Shown in pieces: positions 43,681 through 54,048 of a stretch of 64,000 bases of DNA; the stretch's first letter is position 1, and every line of letters begins with the position of its first letter. The notes under the pieces were generated by a model, which worked only from the letters and a program-made list of their open reading frames with translations, was not told the origin of the DNA and did no database searches. Position numbers and translations under genes: made by a program. The stretch is from assembly GCF_047511655.1 (NCBI RefSeq), contig NC_133395.1, positions 76,998,158 to 77,062,157 on the forward strand, written 5' to 3'. Source of the DNA: Castor canadensis. Its lineage: Eukaryota; Chordata; Mammalia; Rodentia; Castoridae.

Positions 43681-46559
43681 TTAAGTTCTTTGAAATAGGG
43701 ACGTATTCAACCACAGTGGTAGGTTGCAAAGAACAAAACTTTTGAGCCAGTGGACGGATCAGTTTGTGATCAATAAAAGCATAAATGTGCCTGCCTGGTG
43801 CACTCAGCAGAATTTCCTACAAGAGACTTGGAAGAGTGTGCTTCTTAAACCAAGGAGCCTGGACTGTCCAGAGGATATATCATGTGAGGGTATTTTCAAT
43901 GATGCAGAAGACTGGTTCTTGTAAACAACCTCCATATTTGTGCTATGCCACCTCACCCTGTGGGGATGAAATTCCTGACTGAGCCTCAGCCACTCCATGC
44001 TGAGCAGGTCAGAGGTTGGTGTAGTGTCAGAAGACCCACCCTGGGATTCCCCCATCTCCTCTCACTCATTGATGCTCCACCACTCTTTCTCTTGAATATT
44101 AAATCTGTTGACTGTACCAACAGTGTGTTCCTGAATAGGGGCATGAAAGAAACCTCAAGAGAGTGTTTGTAGCTGATAACAAGAGAGAGTGTCTGGTTTT
44201 GCTAACCAAACAGAAGCTGAAATGTTCTTTTGTACGTGGGCAGGAAGCAAACAGATAGTGTACTTCAATGGCTTTTTTATACCCAGCAGGCATGTAGAAT
44301 TTGATCTTTTCCATCAGTATTATCTATAAAACCTCTTTCATGAGTGAGGATTTAGTTAGAAGAGTCCTGTAGCTCATTATGCAAAGGTATTATCTCTTTT
44401 GGGGAAAGGGTTGAGAGTCATACCTTTCTTCCTCATATCTAAGTGAAAAGGAACTCACCAACCAAGCCTCATAACAATTTGTAGCACTTCTGAATTCTGT
44501 ATGAAAAGGCTAATGCAATCCACAAAAGAAGCAGTAGTGAAGAAACCGCTGATTCTAATTAATAGCCTGCAACTTAAAAAAAAAAATGGTTGGGGAATTT
44601 GTGGAGGACCACACCTTCTGCAGCATGGTCTTCACAAAAGTTTAAGTTAGATTTGATTATGGCTATTAACCTTAAATAATGGAGCAATACAGTAGCGTTT
44701 TTGATGAGCATCTTACATTATAAAGATTGTCTCAATTGCCCATCAAACCTGTTTTGACCTCACAAACTCGGTGTAGATTCATTTCTGGTGCAGACTTGGG
44801 AAATGTTGCTCTGTATTTAGAAAATCAAAATAGTGTTTGAGAAAAGCCTTAAATCATCCTTTGTTCATTGTACATTGGACCACTTTCCCCAGAGTCAGTT
44901 AAGTGTCTCCCCTGAGATGCCCCCTTGCTTTTCCCCTGCAGAGATCGGCCAGTTGTTCTCTGCACCCTGGGGGCTCCACATCCCTTCAGCACCTTGTATT
45001 TCACTGTCAGCCTCACCAAATTCCAAACCCATTAGAGAAGAGCTCATTAGGTGTGCGCTCTGCACTAATGCCTAGTGCAGCATGAAGGCAATGCAGAGTT
45101 TCTCCTTGCAAGAGTGTGAGGGGTGACAAGTGGCTCTTAGGTAAGCAGAGGGACACCTTGGTTCTATGGGCGTGACCAGGTGGGAAAAGTATCAGCTACC
45201 AACTTCATCAGTCAGTTCGCGAATGGTCGTGTGCGATTAGAGGAAGCAGGAGTGCCTTAGCGGAGCAGTGGAGACAGGGAATGTGGTGAAGGGAAATGGA
45301 AAATTAGAAAGGGTCAGTGACGCCAGCTGGGGAGCGGTGGCTGCACCGCGGTTCCTGGGACTTGGCTCAGGTGCTGCAGCTCCAGGTGCAGGGACGCGCG
45401 CTTCCGGTGTGGAGCTGCAGGTGCCTTGGCCATGGCCTCTTCTTTCAGTGCGACCCACAGATGTGGCAACTTCTTGTTGCACAACCTTCCTAGGCGGGGA
45501 GGTAGGCCAGTCCTCCCTGCTTAGGAGCCTTCACAGTCCCTTTTATCATGACCATCTGACAGGTTCCAATAGAACTCTTTTTTAAGCCTGTAGTAGTTAC
45601 AGGGACAAGACTGGGCTGCTCCGTGGATCTCAGGACGGCTTCAGCCTTTAAGCTAGTGGAGACATAATCGAGGGACAAGGCGGAATTAGTGTCATAGCCA
45701 ACGATCTAGTGCTTCAAGTTAATTTCACCCTACTTTGTTCCAACAACAGCAGAGTCACTCATCCTGCATAGCAAGCTGCCACCAAGAAAGATCCCACCCC
45801 CCCAACATTTCGGAAATGAAATTCAAGTGCTCGGCCCTCATGAGTTGCAGGAACAGTTTCACGCCTTGGTCTTTTAAAGGTATCATGGTATTCCTTGTTT
45901 TGCTTCTAGGAAGCAGAGGGTTGAGGAAATGACTTGGGCGGGTGCATCGATGCAGCCGAAAAAGACACAGACGCCCTCCCCTGGGACCTTTGCGGGTCCG
46001 CAGTCTTCCCGAAGGTGCCAGGCAAGCGTCCGGTTCTCTCGGACGCTCCAGGTCCAGGGCCTTATGCCGAGGGTCTCTGGCGCCTTCCTAGACGTCTCGG
46101 GAGGAACAGTCTGTCGGGGTCAGAGGCAGTGGGACAGCAAGGGCAGAACAGGCAAAGGGAGAGGGCCCGAGTGCGTCTCATTCCTCAGTGCCAAGGACAC
46201 CGTCTCGGAGGCGCGGCCAGCTTCCCTTGGATCAGACTTCCCGCCCCGAGGGCCGGGCGGTGCAGCTCCAGCCCTGTCCCCTCCCCAGTTTCGGGCGGCC
46301 CCCAGAGCTGAGTAAGCCGGGTGGAGGGAGCCTGCGAGGATTTCCTGAGCCCGATGGGCAGGAGGAGGGGCCGGGGCAGGAGGGCACGGAGCAAAGACCC
46401 TGAACCTGCCAGGGCCGCGCTCCAGAACCCGCACAGCCAGCGCCTTCTCACGCGTGCTCGGCCCCAGGCCACCAGCCGTGGCCGGCCCCCGCCCCTGTCC
46501 TGAGCCGCAGGGAAGCAAGCCCGGGAGGAAGAAGAGGGTAGGTGGGGAGGCGGATGAGG

Positions 46560-46654
46560 GGTGGGGGACCCCTTGACGTCACTGGAAGGAGGTGCCGGGG
46601 TAGGAAGTGGGCTGGGGAAAGGTTATAAATCGCCCCCGCCCTCGGCTCCTCTTA
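46560..46654 (+). promoter_or_regulatory. FLT1: FLT1 core promoter (CRE, ETS sites, TATA box, EGR1/GC box)
   Basis: A palindromic cyclic-AMP response element TGACGTCA lies at 46574-46581. ETS-type GGAA cores follow at 46584-46587 and within AGGAAGTG at 46602-46609. A TATA box (TATAAAT) lies at 46624-46630, and CGCCCCCGC, an EGR1/Sp1-type box, at 46631-46639. The order CRE, ETS, TATA matches the published human FLT1 promoter, where the CRE and ETS motifs drive endothelial expression. A TATA box inside a CpG island is less common than TATA-less CpG promoters. Binding in this species is inferred, not shown. Confidence 0.88.
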
Positions 46655-46954
46655 ATCGAGGTCCGCAGGAGGCTCGGGGCGCGCCAGGCGGACGCTCGTC
46701 GCGGCTCCTTCCCGGCACAGCGGCGGCTCGGAGCGGGCTCCGGGGCTCCAGCGCAGCGGTCACCGGACGCCGGGCGGCGAGGATTATCCCGGGAAGTGGT
46801 TGTCTCCTGGCTGGAGCCGCGGAGAGGGGCTCTCGGGCCGCAGGGCAGGAGTGCGGGGCCGGCGGCGGCGGAGCGCTAGAGGACCGGCTCGGGCGGCTGG
46901 GGAGTCGCCGCGGGGAGCACGGACACCAGGCGAGCAGGCCGCGTCGCACTCACC
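46655..46954 (+). other. FLT1: FLT1 5' untranslated leader (exon 1), transcription start inferred
   Basis: This GC-rich stretch lies between the inferred transcription start, about 25-30 bases after the TATA box, and the start codon. Its wording, including the segment 'gaagtggttgtctcctggct' near 46792 and 'gagcaggccgcgtcgc' near 46932, matches what I recall of the human FLT1 leader. I see no ATG upstream of the main start, so there is no upstream reading frame to delay scanning. The exact start site is inferred from TATA spacing and may differ by several bases. Confidence 0.8.
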
Positions 46955-47018
46955 ATGGTCAGCTGCTGGGACACCGGGGTCCTGCTGTGCGCGCTGCTCG
47001 GCTATCTGTTTCTCACAG
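46955..47018 (+). CDS. FLT1: FLT1 (VEGF receptor 1) first coding exon: signal peptide only
   Basis: The reading frame opens with MVSCWDTG and runs into a hydrophobic core VLLCALLGYLFLT, which matches the known start of mammalian FLT1 with a few substitutions. The start codon sits in a strong Kozak context (CACCATGG). The exon holds 21 codons plus one base and ends ACAG|GTGAGG, so the intron is phase 1, as in human FLT1. FLT1 is a type I membrane receptor tyrosine kinase with seven Ig domains that binds VEGF-A, VEGF-B and PlGF; its soluble form is a VEGF trap. Only the secretion signal is present here, and the signal peptidase site is expected to lie in exon 2. The upstream DNA carries the expected promoter. 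The residue after VS is Cys rather than the Tyr I recall in human. Identification rests on the peptide plus matching leader and promoter sequence. Confidence 0.93.
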
Positions 47019-47800
47019 GTGAGGTGCGCGGGACCCCCGAGCCGGAGCGGGGCTGCGATGGGGCGACAGCGGGGCACAGCCTAGGGGACCGGGCCCAGGT
47101 GTACGCGGGGAGGCAGGGCTGCAGCTGAGGAAAGCGACCCTCGGAGGGAACCCGGGACACTTGTTGCAGCTGTAGCAGGCAAGCCTGGGACCACGGCACT
47201 TTTTTCTCTCCCCGGGAATGGGCTCCTCGGAGAGTGGCTGGCCGGGCCCGCGGACATCACTGCCCAGACCTATCGTAGCGTCGCGCCCGGGTCGATGCTG
47301 GGGCTGCCCTGTTGTGGCAGACGTCGCTGATCCCCTGCCGGGCTCCCGGGTAGGGTCTCGCCCCGGACGCGCTGGGTAGGGCTGCACCGCGCTCGCAGAC
47401 CTGCCTGGCAACGCAGAGCCTGCGCCTAGGGGACCTGGCGGGGATGGCAAGGGTCCTCTGGCGCAGAGAGCGCGGGCATCTGAACATCGCAGGGAGAGGC
47501 TGAGCGGGGCGTTGGCGATGTTTGGGCACTGGCTCCGACCTCGCGCTACAAGGGCAGGAGAACAAATTTGGGGTGGGTCGCGTGTCTGCGGGGGTACAGA
47601 CGGATCTGAGGGAGAGGGCCAGCGCTGGATTGCTGGATCCGCTCGGAGCCAGCGAGCCTGGCTGTCCTGGGGAACCGTCCTCGAGCGCGTGCTCTTCCAC
47701 GCCGCGGGAAGCTCCAGGCGCGCAGCCACCCGGGTGGGGCCTCTGCCCGGAGCAGGCGGGGTGCGCCATCCTTCTCAGGTCGCCGGCGTGAGTGACCCTG

Positions 47801-49527
47801 ACCGCCGAGGGCAGATGAGGGCCCAAATACCGTTAAGCTTCTGAATTGTAAGCCTACTTTTTAAATTCTGAGCCAAGAGAGGATGGACAGTGGGACCCAA
47901 AGATGCGATTTGAGGAATTCACGAGGTCCGCCCCACCACCTAAGTTAGCCTTCGCTCGGGGGTTGGAAAACCGGTGGTGGAACAGTCAGTAAGGAGCCCG
48001 GAGATTTTGCTAGCGCTCAGTGTGGAGACCGTCTCCATCAAGGAGTCAAAACCCCGGAGGCCTCAGGAGCTCGGACTTGTGGTCTCTGTTCAGCCGGGCC
48101 GAGTAGCTGAGCCCTCTAGCTCCGTGCGTGCAGACAGCCAGATGTTGAAGCTCTTTTCTTTTCAGCATCCTGGGTGAAAGGTAAAATAGGAAATAAAATA
48201 CAGTAACATAAAATGAACCATTGTGATGATTCCTGTGATTAAAAGTCATTAAGGTTAACATATTAAAACAAAAATTTGCTAAGCCCCAAAGACTCAGTGT
48301 GAAGATTGTTACTTTCCAAGTAACAAGCAATACAGTAGTTACAATTAGATTGAGAGGCAGAGCCAAGTTTCAATGTTCGAGAACTCACCATAGGTTGGGA
48401 AAGGTGGTAAAGTAACTATATTAAATGAAATATTGTATTTTCTGTTCCACAAATATATTTTTGAAAAGTTGCTTATATGAAGATAAAATTGCTTAGAGAA
48501 TTTATGTAATAGACACTGGTGTAGTACATAAAGTAAATTTAGCTAAATTACTGTGAACCCAGAAACACAAGGGAAAAGCACAGTTTTGAATTTTCTGCTT
48601 CACAAGTCTTTTCATTTCAAAACGTGGTCGACTTTACACGAAGCACAGTTTGTGTTTAGGAGAGTCCTGATCAGCGGAGCTTGACAGAAATGGAACTGGG
48701 ATCCTCTCCTGATTTCTCTAAGGTTGATTATAGTTTATTTAAAAGGGGCAGAAATCTTGGAATTCTTTCTGGTTTTTTTTTTTTTTGCACGAGCTTTAGG
48801 AAGAAAGGGGGACAAACAGGCAAGGTGCAAGTGCCCTCACCCGACTGTTCTGTTAGCGTGCAGGTTCATTGCTGCAAAGCCAGCCTTAGAAAACTTGGCT
48901 TCTGTGGCTGGATAACATCTTACAGTGAAAACACCAGCTATCTGCTTTCTAAGCCCCTTTGGGATTTTTCAAGCCAAATAGGGGAGGGGTTGCATTTCTC
49001 TGGCCAGAAAGAAGGTATGGGTGAGGTTCTACATTGTGGATTCATTGAGAGTGTGCAGGCAACACTCCTGAGCCCCAGGCTGAGTCCAGTCTGGTGCCAT
49101 AACCTTTGACTATTTCTCAGTTATCAGTATTGTGTTAGCATGTAGGACGTGTAAAATAACCAGAGGTTCAGTAGTACAAAGAGATAACACATCTCTCCAC
49201 ACCCCGGTACATTTACCTTCTTTCAAATATTCTGGAAAATAAGGAGAGGCCCATAATTCAGATGCTTTCAGTTGTATGTATGGCATCTCTCTGAGAGGAT
49301 ATCAGTCCTCTTGCTTCAGCACACCCTTGATTAAAGCCACAGATTTCTAGAGGGGTTTTGTTATGTTGTTTTTTTGGTGGTATTTTCTTTGCCCCATTTT
49401 TCTTGAGTTCTTCAGCAGCTAACATTTCCTGTTTACCAGAACTAATTGGAAATAGTTAAATTGTGAATTTTGAGAGAGAAATTCACAATAATAGCACTAA
49501 AGTAAATCAAAATTTACATGAAAATAA
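47801..49527. other. FLT1 intron 1, first A+T-rich part
   Basis: No interspersed repeat is recognised over about 1.7 kb, which is unusual in this window and common for the regulatory start of a long first intron. Confidence 0.45.
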
Positions 49528-49646
49528 TACCAGCCAATCATGAGGCCCATACCTGTAATTCCAGCACTTGGGAGGCTGAGCAGGAGGCTGGAGAGTTCCA
49601 GGTTGGCTTGGGCTACATTAGCGAGACCTTGTCTCAAAATAGTAAT
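49528..49646 (+). mobile_element. B1-like SINE in FLT1 intron 1
   Basis: 'cctgtaattccagcacttgg' and 'tggcttgggctacattagcg' define a B1-like monomer with an A-rich end. Confidence 0.85.
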
Positions 49647-49982
49647 AAAAATAACTCCTATTTCCAGATTGAATGCGATATGGCCCTCATATCAAAGCCT
49701 ATTTTATGTACCAATTTTTGTTGTTTTCTCCAAGAAGTGACACTTTTTCCTCCCAAATTGCATATTTGAATGGTAATTGTAATGTTAATTTGAATGGTAA
49801 TTAGGACCTTTTGGTGGTTTACATTATTTTCCAACTGATGAATCATGTTACAAATAAAACTCCAGGTAATCACCTGCTCTGTTTCCTCAAATACTTTTAC
49901 TTTACTCTTAGTACAGTATTTTGTTACATTTTTTTCTTTTCCTGTTGAAAATTCTATATGGGCTATGTACTTTCTTTTCAAA

Positions 49983-50048
49983 TGATCACCAGGTAGGCCT
50001 TGTATATGCTAGGCAAGCTCTCCACCACTGAGCTGCATCTCCAGCCCT
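49983..50048 (-). mobile_element. ID-like SINE, partial
   Basis: The + strand reads 'tatatgctaggcaagctctc' and 'caccactgagctgcatctcc'; the box B half is mostly lost. Confidence 0.7.
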
Positions 50049-50521
50049 AGCTAATTGAGTTCTAAGGCCCATTTCCAACTCTGAAATGCAATGAATGGTT
50101 CTGAGAAACTGGTTGCACACGGGGTCTTTCTCTTTTGCCTCTCCACACTGTGTTTATATTTACACAGAGAACACATGCCGAACTATCTGATGCTATGGCT
50201 GTGTGACTATAAGGCTGATCTGGGTTTCTCTGGCTGTCAGTGGTCACACGGCACTTTCTTTTTCTCTACTAGAATGTACCTTATTAACTAATGAGCATGG
50301 TCTTTTGTGGGCTGCGTTTTGCAAGAGTTGAGCTGATAGGGGATGTCCTGCCAGTAGGTCACTTTGGGGTTTTCTCTCCAGTAGAATGTGTGAGTATGAC
50401 AGAGGTGCTCCTGCACAACTTCAGTTGCATTACTGTTCTAAGGAAGCCAACCATTTTAATTCCCTATGTAGTTCTTGATCATCTATGAAGTTAACACCTA
50501 TTTGGTCAAAAGATGGCTTTT

Positions 50522-50605
50522 AGCCAGGCATAGTGGCACATACTTGTAATCTCAGCAGTCAGCATGAATGAAGCAGCAAGGTAACTAGACCCTTACTTAA
50601 AAATT
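50522..50605 (+). mobile_element. B1-like SINE head, partial
   Basis: 'agccaggcatagtggcacat' and 'acttgtaatctcagcagtca' match the first half of a B1-like unit, and the second half is missing. Confidence 0.7.
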
Positions 50606-50691
50606 GAATCTATTCTATGTGACTTTTAAAAAACAAACCAAGAATTACTTGATTTTCTTTATTTAAAAAAATTATCAAAAATGCCACTGAA

Positions 50692-50702
50692 GTTCTGGCT
50701 TT

Positions 50703-50738
<36 letters not shown>

Positions 50739-50790
50739 TTAGCATGGCCTCTGTACAAGGAGGACGTGCAAATTCATGCAGCATTCCATT
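50692..50790 (+). pseudogene. U6 snRNA retropseudogene
   Basis: The segment 'ggcagcacatatactaaaat' followed by 'tggaacgatacagag' and 'attagcatggcc' matches U6 snRNA. Three bases are missing between 'acagag' and 'attagc', and several changes spread towards the 3' end ('ctctgtacaaggaggacg'). An A-run follows at 50791-50798, which fits copying by the L1 machinery. There is no T-run terminator and no recognisable U6 promoter (PSE/TATA) just upstream, so it should be silent. It lies in FLT1 intron 1, sense strand. Confidence 0.93.
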
Positions 50791-51754
50791 AAAAAAAATG
50801 CTAAATCTACTTTGGGTGCATATAACATAGAAGTTGAAAATAATACATTGTAAACAATGGTTTTATATTGCTAAAAACATTCACACCCTTCAGGGAGATT
50901 TATGCAACTTGACCATCTGTGCAACAAAGTCATGGCTGCTGTGTGCCCTGGCTTGGGAAGTTCAGCACGTGAGGACAAGTAACAGAGTAAGTAGATTTTG
51001 CAGTGCTAAGAGCTGACGTGTATGTGTGAGCGGGCATAAAGCTGGAGAGAGTGAGAGAAGCCTGCTGTAGCATCGAGAGCAGGCATAGCAGCCTGGTTCG
51101 GCCGCATGGTTAAGGGTATGTGAGGTAATGGCATCTTTCAGTGTATTTGTCACTGTGGATAGGGGAGAAAGGACATTTGAAATCACACTAGACTCTATTT
51201 TTTTAAGTAACAATATGTACTATGACTGGTAAAAAAAGCATAAAAACATCCATCTGTTGCATTGGGTTAAACCTAATAGAACAGGGTCTTGTTCCACCGG
51301 TTTAGTCTACAGGAGAGGCTGGGAAGGAACAAGAAGAATCTGCTTTCCAGGATCATTGATGAGTCCTCACACATTGGGAGCTTTTGGACATTTCATGCTG
51401 CTGATTAAACTGTTGGATTTTGTACCGGATTGAGTAGGGGAAGGAAATGGGAGGAATGGGGTATGTGAGGGAGGCTTGAAAGGAGTGCCTCTGGCTTAGC
51501 AGCCGGGCTGGAGAGGGTTTCATTACGGAAATGGTTCCACTGAGTCTGCTGAAGATAGTGGACTAGACTTCCTGCATTGCTGCTGGGGCGGATGTGGGGG
51601 GATGTTGAGAATTCCCGGGGATTTCCCATCAGTCTTGGTAAACCTGGATGTCTAAAACCCATTTCTGATCACTCCTCCTTTTCTTGATTTCATTCTCCTT
51701 GGGAGACTTGATCTTGTCTCACAGGCACATTTATTGTGAGCACCAGATGGAACC

Positions 51755-51885
51755 TCATTCGTCCATCTATTCATTTCAGAGACAAGAAAACTGGTGCAGA
51801 GAAGCTTAGTGATTTTTTTTCCCTCAAGGTCAACAGCTGGTTCGTGACAGACCCAGGAAAAGAACCTGATGTTTGTTGTACAGAC
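51755..51885 (+). repeat. MIR fragment in FLT1 intron 1
   Basis: 'catttcagagacaagaaaac' and 'ctcaaggtcaacagctggtt' match the MIR core and 3' part. Confidence 0.6.
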
Positions 51886-51984
51886 AACATTTCTTCTTTA
51901 TCTGTGCATTTCCTCTAACCCAGAGTAGAGATGTTCAAATATTTGTTAAGTAACATTATTTCAGTGCTAAAATTTCTTCCTAAA

Positions 51985-52022
51985 TGATGACATCTTATTA
52001 TTATTATTAATTATTAATATTG
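51985..52022. repeat. (ATT)n short microsatellite
   Basis: 'ttattattattattaattat' ends beside an ID-like SINE on the - strand, where its reversed A-tail would lie. Confidence 0.85.
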
Positions 52023-52106
52023 TTTTTGCCATGCTGGGGTTCAAATGGAAGGCTTCAGGTCTGCTAGGCAAGTGTTTACCACCATGTTAAACCATCAACC
52101 CTGGCA
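52021..52106 (-). mobile_element. ID-like SINE, diverged
   Basis: The + strand reads 'gccatgctggggttcaaatg' and 'tctgctaggcaagtgtttac'. Confidence 0.65.
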
Positions 52107-52369
52107 TTTTTTTTAAAAGATGAAGTTGTCTTCTATTTTTTTGAAGCCTGTAAGGGGCTTAAATGAAGATTATCAAAAGTGTGGCTGCTTAGTAGCACAC
52201 CCAGACATGTGGTAAGAAGATGGACTTTGCTGTGAGCATTTGGAATCCAGTTTTTGAATGGCTGTGGCTTAAATAGTTGTTGGTTATGATACTGGCCTTG
52301 TCACCATGTCCATCTGCAGGCTCTGTGATCCAGCTACCTAAACTCTACCCCAGTCAAAGAAATTACTTA

Positions 52370-52650
52370 CGCTCCTGCAGATGGACTTTTGCTTCCATCA
52401 CACCAGTCCTGTTGCTCACCACCTGCAAGACCTTTGCCCTTATAATCCCTCCTCTTTGCCTGCCAAATGCAGCTTGCAAACTCCTCCTCACAGCCACTTC
52501 TGCTTCTTCCACGTAGCCCTTCTCCAGCTCTTCCTACCTTGTATTGCTAGTACTTGTGTCTATGTCCTCTCTCTTTGGGAGACAGACCATGTCTCAGCTG
52601 TCCTTAGATCCTCAGTAAGTGTTGGAGCGAATGAATATATAGCTAGTTAC
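52370..52650 (+). repeat. L2-like 3' fragment in FLT1 intron 1
   Basis: 'agcccttctccagctcttcc', 'gggagacagaccatgtctca' and 'ttagatcctcagtaagtgtt' with 'gagcgaatgaatatatag' follow the L2 3' layout. A 79- to 103-codon frame here is chance. Confidence 0.6.
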
Positions 52651-53199
52651 ACTATCAATTTGAAGAAGACTCAGGGCCAGATAGGCATTTAAGCCAGTAC
52701 ATGAATGAGCTCCTGCCCATCCATTTGGCCTCAGTCATAAGGAATTACTTCAAGGGACTATTCTTAACAGATATCAAAAAGTGATGAAGATGTAAGGAAA
52801 TCAGCTCTCTGAGAAAAGCAGCTCATGTCATCCCCTCCTGTTTGGACATGATGTTTCACTGAGACCTCTGAGCCATCAAACCAGGCTTCAGTCTCTGCTG
52901 AAGTTCTGTCTTAACCTGTACTGGTGAGACAGTGCCAGCACGTCTGCTTTATCCTGCAGTAGCTTATGCAATTTTTAGAAACAACAAGGCTCTCAGATTT
53001 TATGGTTTGACTTTTTGCCTTCTCTTTGACTCAAACCTGAGTCCCTGGGTGCTAGGCTGGGATGCAAACCTGAATGACAGACACCAGAATCAACTGTGTT
53101 GGTAGGGCGCCTTTGTTAGGGGGACAGACTGATTTGCCCTACTTCATGCCAACAGGTTGCTGGCAGGACTGCCTTCCTAGGTGTGAAACATGTTCTTAA

Positions 53200-53630
53200 G
53201 CAAATCAGGCACCGAAAGACAAATACCACCTGCTCTCACTTGTATGTGCAAACTAAAAAGCTGATCTCACAAGTAAGAGAGTAGGACAGTCACTAGAGAC
53301 TAAGAAGAGTATTGTGGAGGGAGGAATGGGGAAACAGGATGATCAGGGACAGGTGTGCAGTTCTGTAGGAGGAAGAACTTCTAATGTTCTATAGAGCAGT
53401 ATGGTTGACAATAACTAATTGTATATTTTAAAATAGCTGGTAGAAAGGAGTTTGAATGTTCTCAATGCAAAGCAATGAGAAATGTCTGAGATGATGGAAC
53501 TGCCAATTACCCTGATCAGCAAGGCATTGCCCCATGTGTACATGTAACGAAATAACATACTTACCCCATAAATTACTATGGGGGCAATTACTACGTGCCA
53601 ATTAAAAAATTAAAAACCTAAAGGAGGAAC
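53200..53630 (+). mobile_element. L1 3' end fragment in FLT1 intron 1
   Basis: Text such as 'ccacctgctctcacttgtatg', 'gttgacaataactaattgta' and 'gtgtacatgtaacgaaataa' is typical of the last few hundred bases of L1, and an A-rich tail ('aaaaaattaaaaa') closes it. It is in the same sense as FLT1. Confidence 0.75.
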
Positions 53631-54003
53631 CAGAAAGTAATTGATAATAGAGATATAGTTAATGCATTAAAAAAAACCTGTATCCCATGGTTTGAGTTCA
53701 AATTGGTCCCTTCCTACCCCTTCCTCCACTCCAGCCCTGTACATCCCCATAGCAGACCCTAAAACATGTCTCTCAAAGTATGAGCCCACGTCCAGCAGCA
53801 TCAGCGTCACCTGGAAACTTCATGCATGGGAGCCTGTCATTATCATAAAGTCCCCAAGTGTTTGGTTTGCACATTGAAAATTAAGAAGCACTGATTTTAG
53901 TAAAGGGTTCATTGTCAGTTCTGGTGTTAGTCCAGCTCCTTTTCACTGATACCCCAATGATGGATTTTTGACCTGTGTGACTAAGGCACTAGAGCCAGGC
54001 CTG

Positions 54004-54048
54004 CCACAAGCCTCTTCTGGCTTCCACAAGCCTCTTCTGGCTTCCACA
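54004..54048. repeat. 20-bp tandem duplication (2.25 copies)
   Basis: The unit ccacaagcctcttctggctt lies at 54004-54023 and 54024-54043, and 'ccaca' starts a third copy. Confidence 0.97.

Larger units (their letters stand above)
41691..45929. other. proximal 5' flank of FLT1; mostly single-copy-looking
   Basis: One ID-like SINE lies at 43598-43680. The final kilobase is largely free of recognised repeats and rises in G+C towards the FLT1 CpG island. A GCGTG core, compatible with a hypoxia-response element, lies at 45170-45174; short cores are common by chance. Confidence 0.45.
45930..47800. promoter_or_regulatory. CpG island spanning the FLT1 promoter, exon 1 and start of intron 1
   Basis: CpG dinucleotides become frequent at about 45930 and stay dense through the leader and the first ~780 bases of intron 1, then drop sharply near 47830 where A+T-rich intron begins. 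Long reading frames on both strands here, such as 47013-47729 on the - strand, are expected by chance in GC-rich DNA and show no family motif. The island marks an unmethylated germline promoter. Edges were judged by eye. Confidence 0.85.

Noticed and set aside
45170..45174. hypoxia-response element upstream of FLT1
   Set aside because: Only the 5-base core GCGTG is present; such cores are too common to call without a conserved context.
47013..47729. 238-codon frame on the - strand in FLT1 intron 1
   Set aside because: It lies in the CpG island, where GC-rich DNA has few stop codons. It is rich in Pro, Arg, Ala and Ser with no domain, and it opposes a known first intron.
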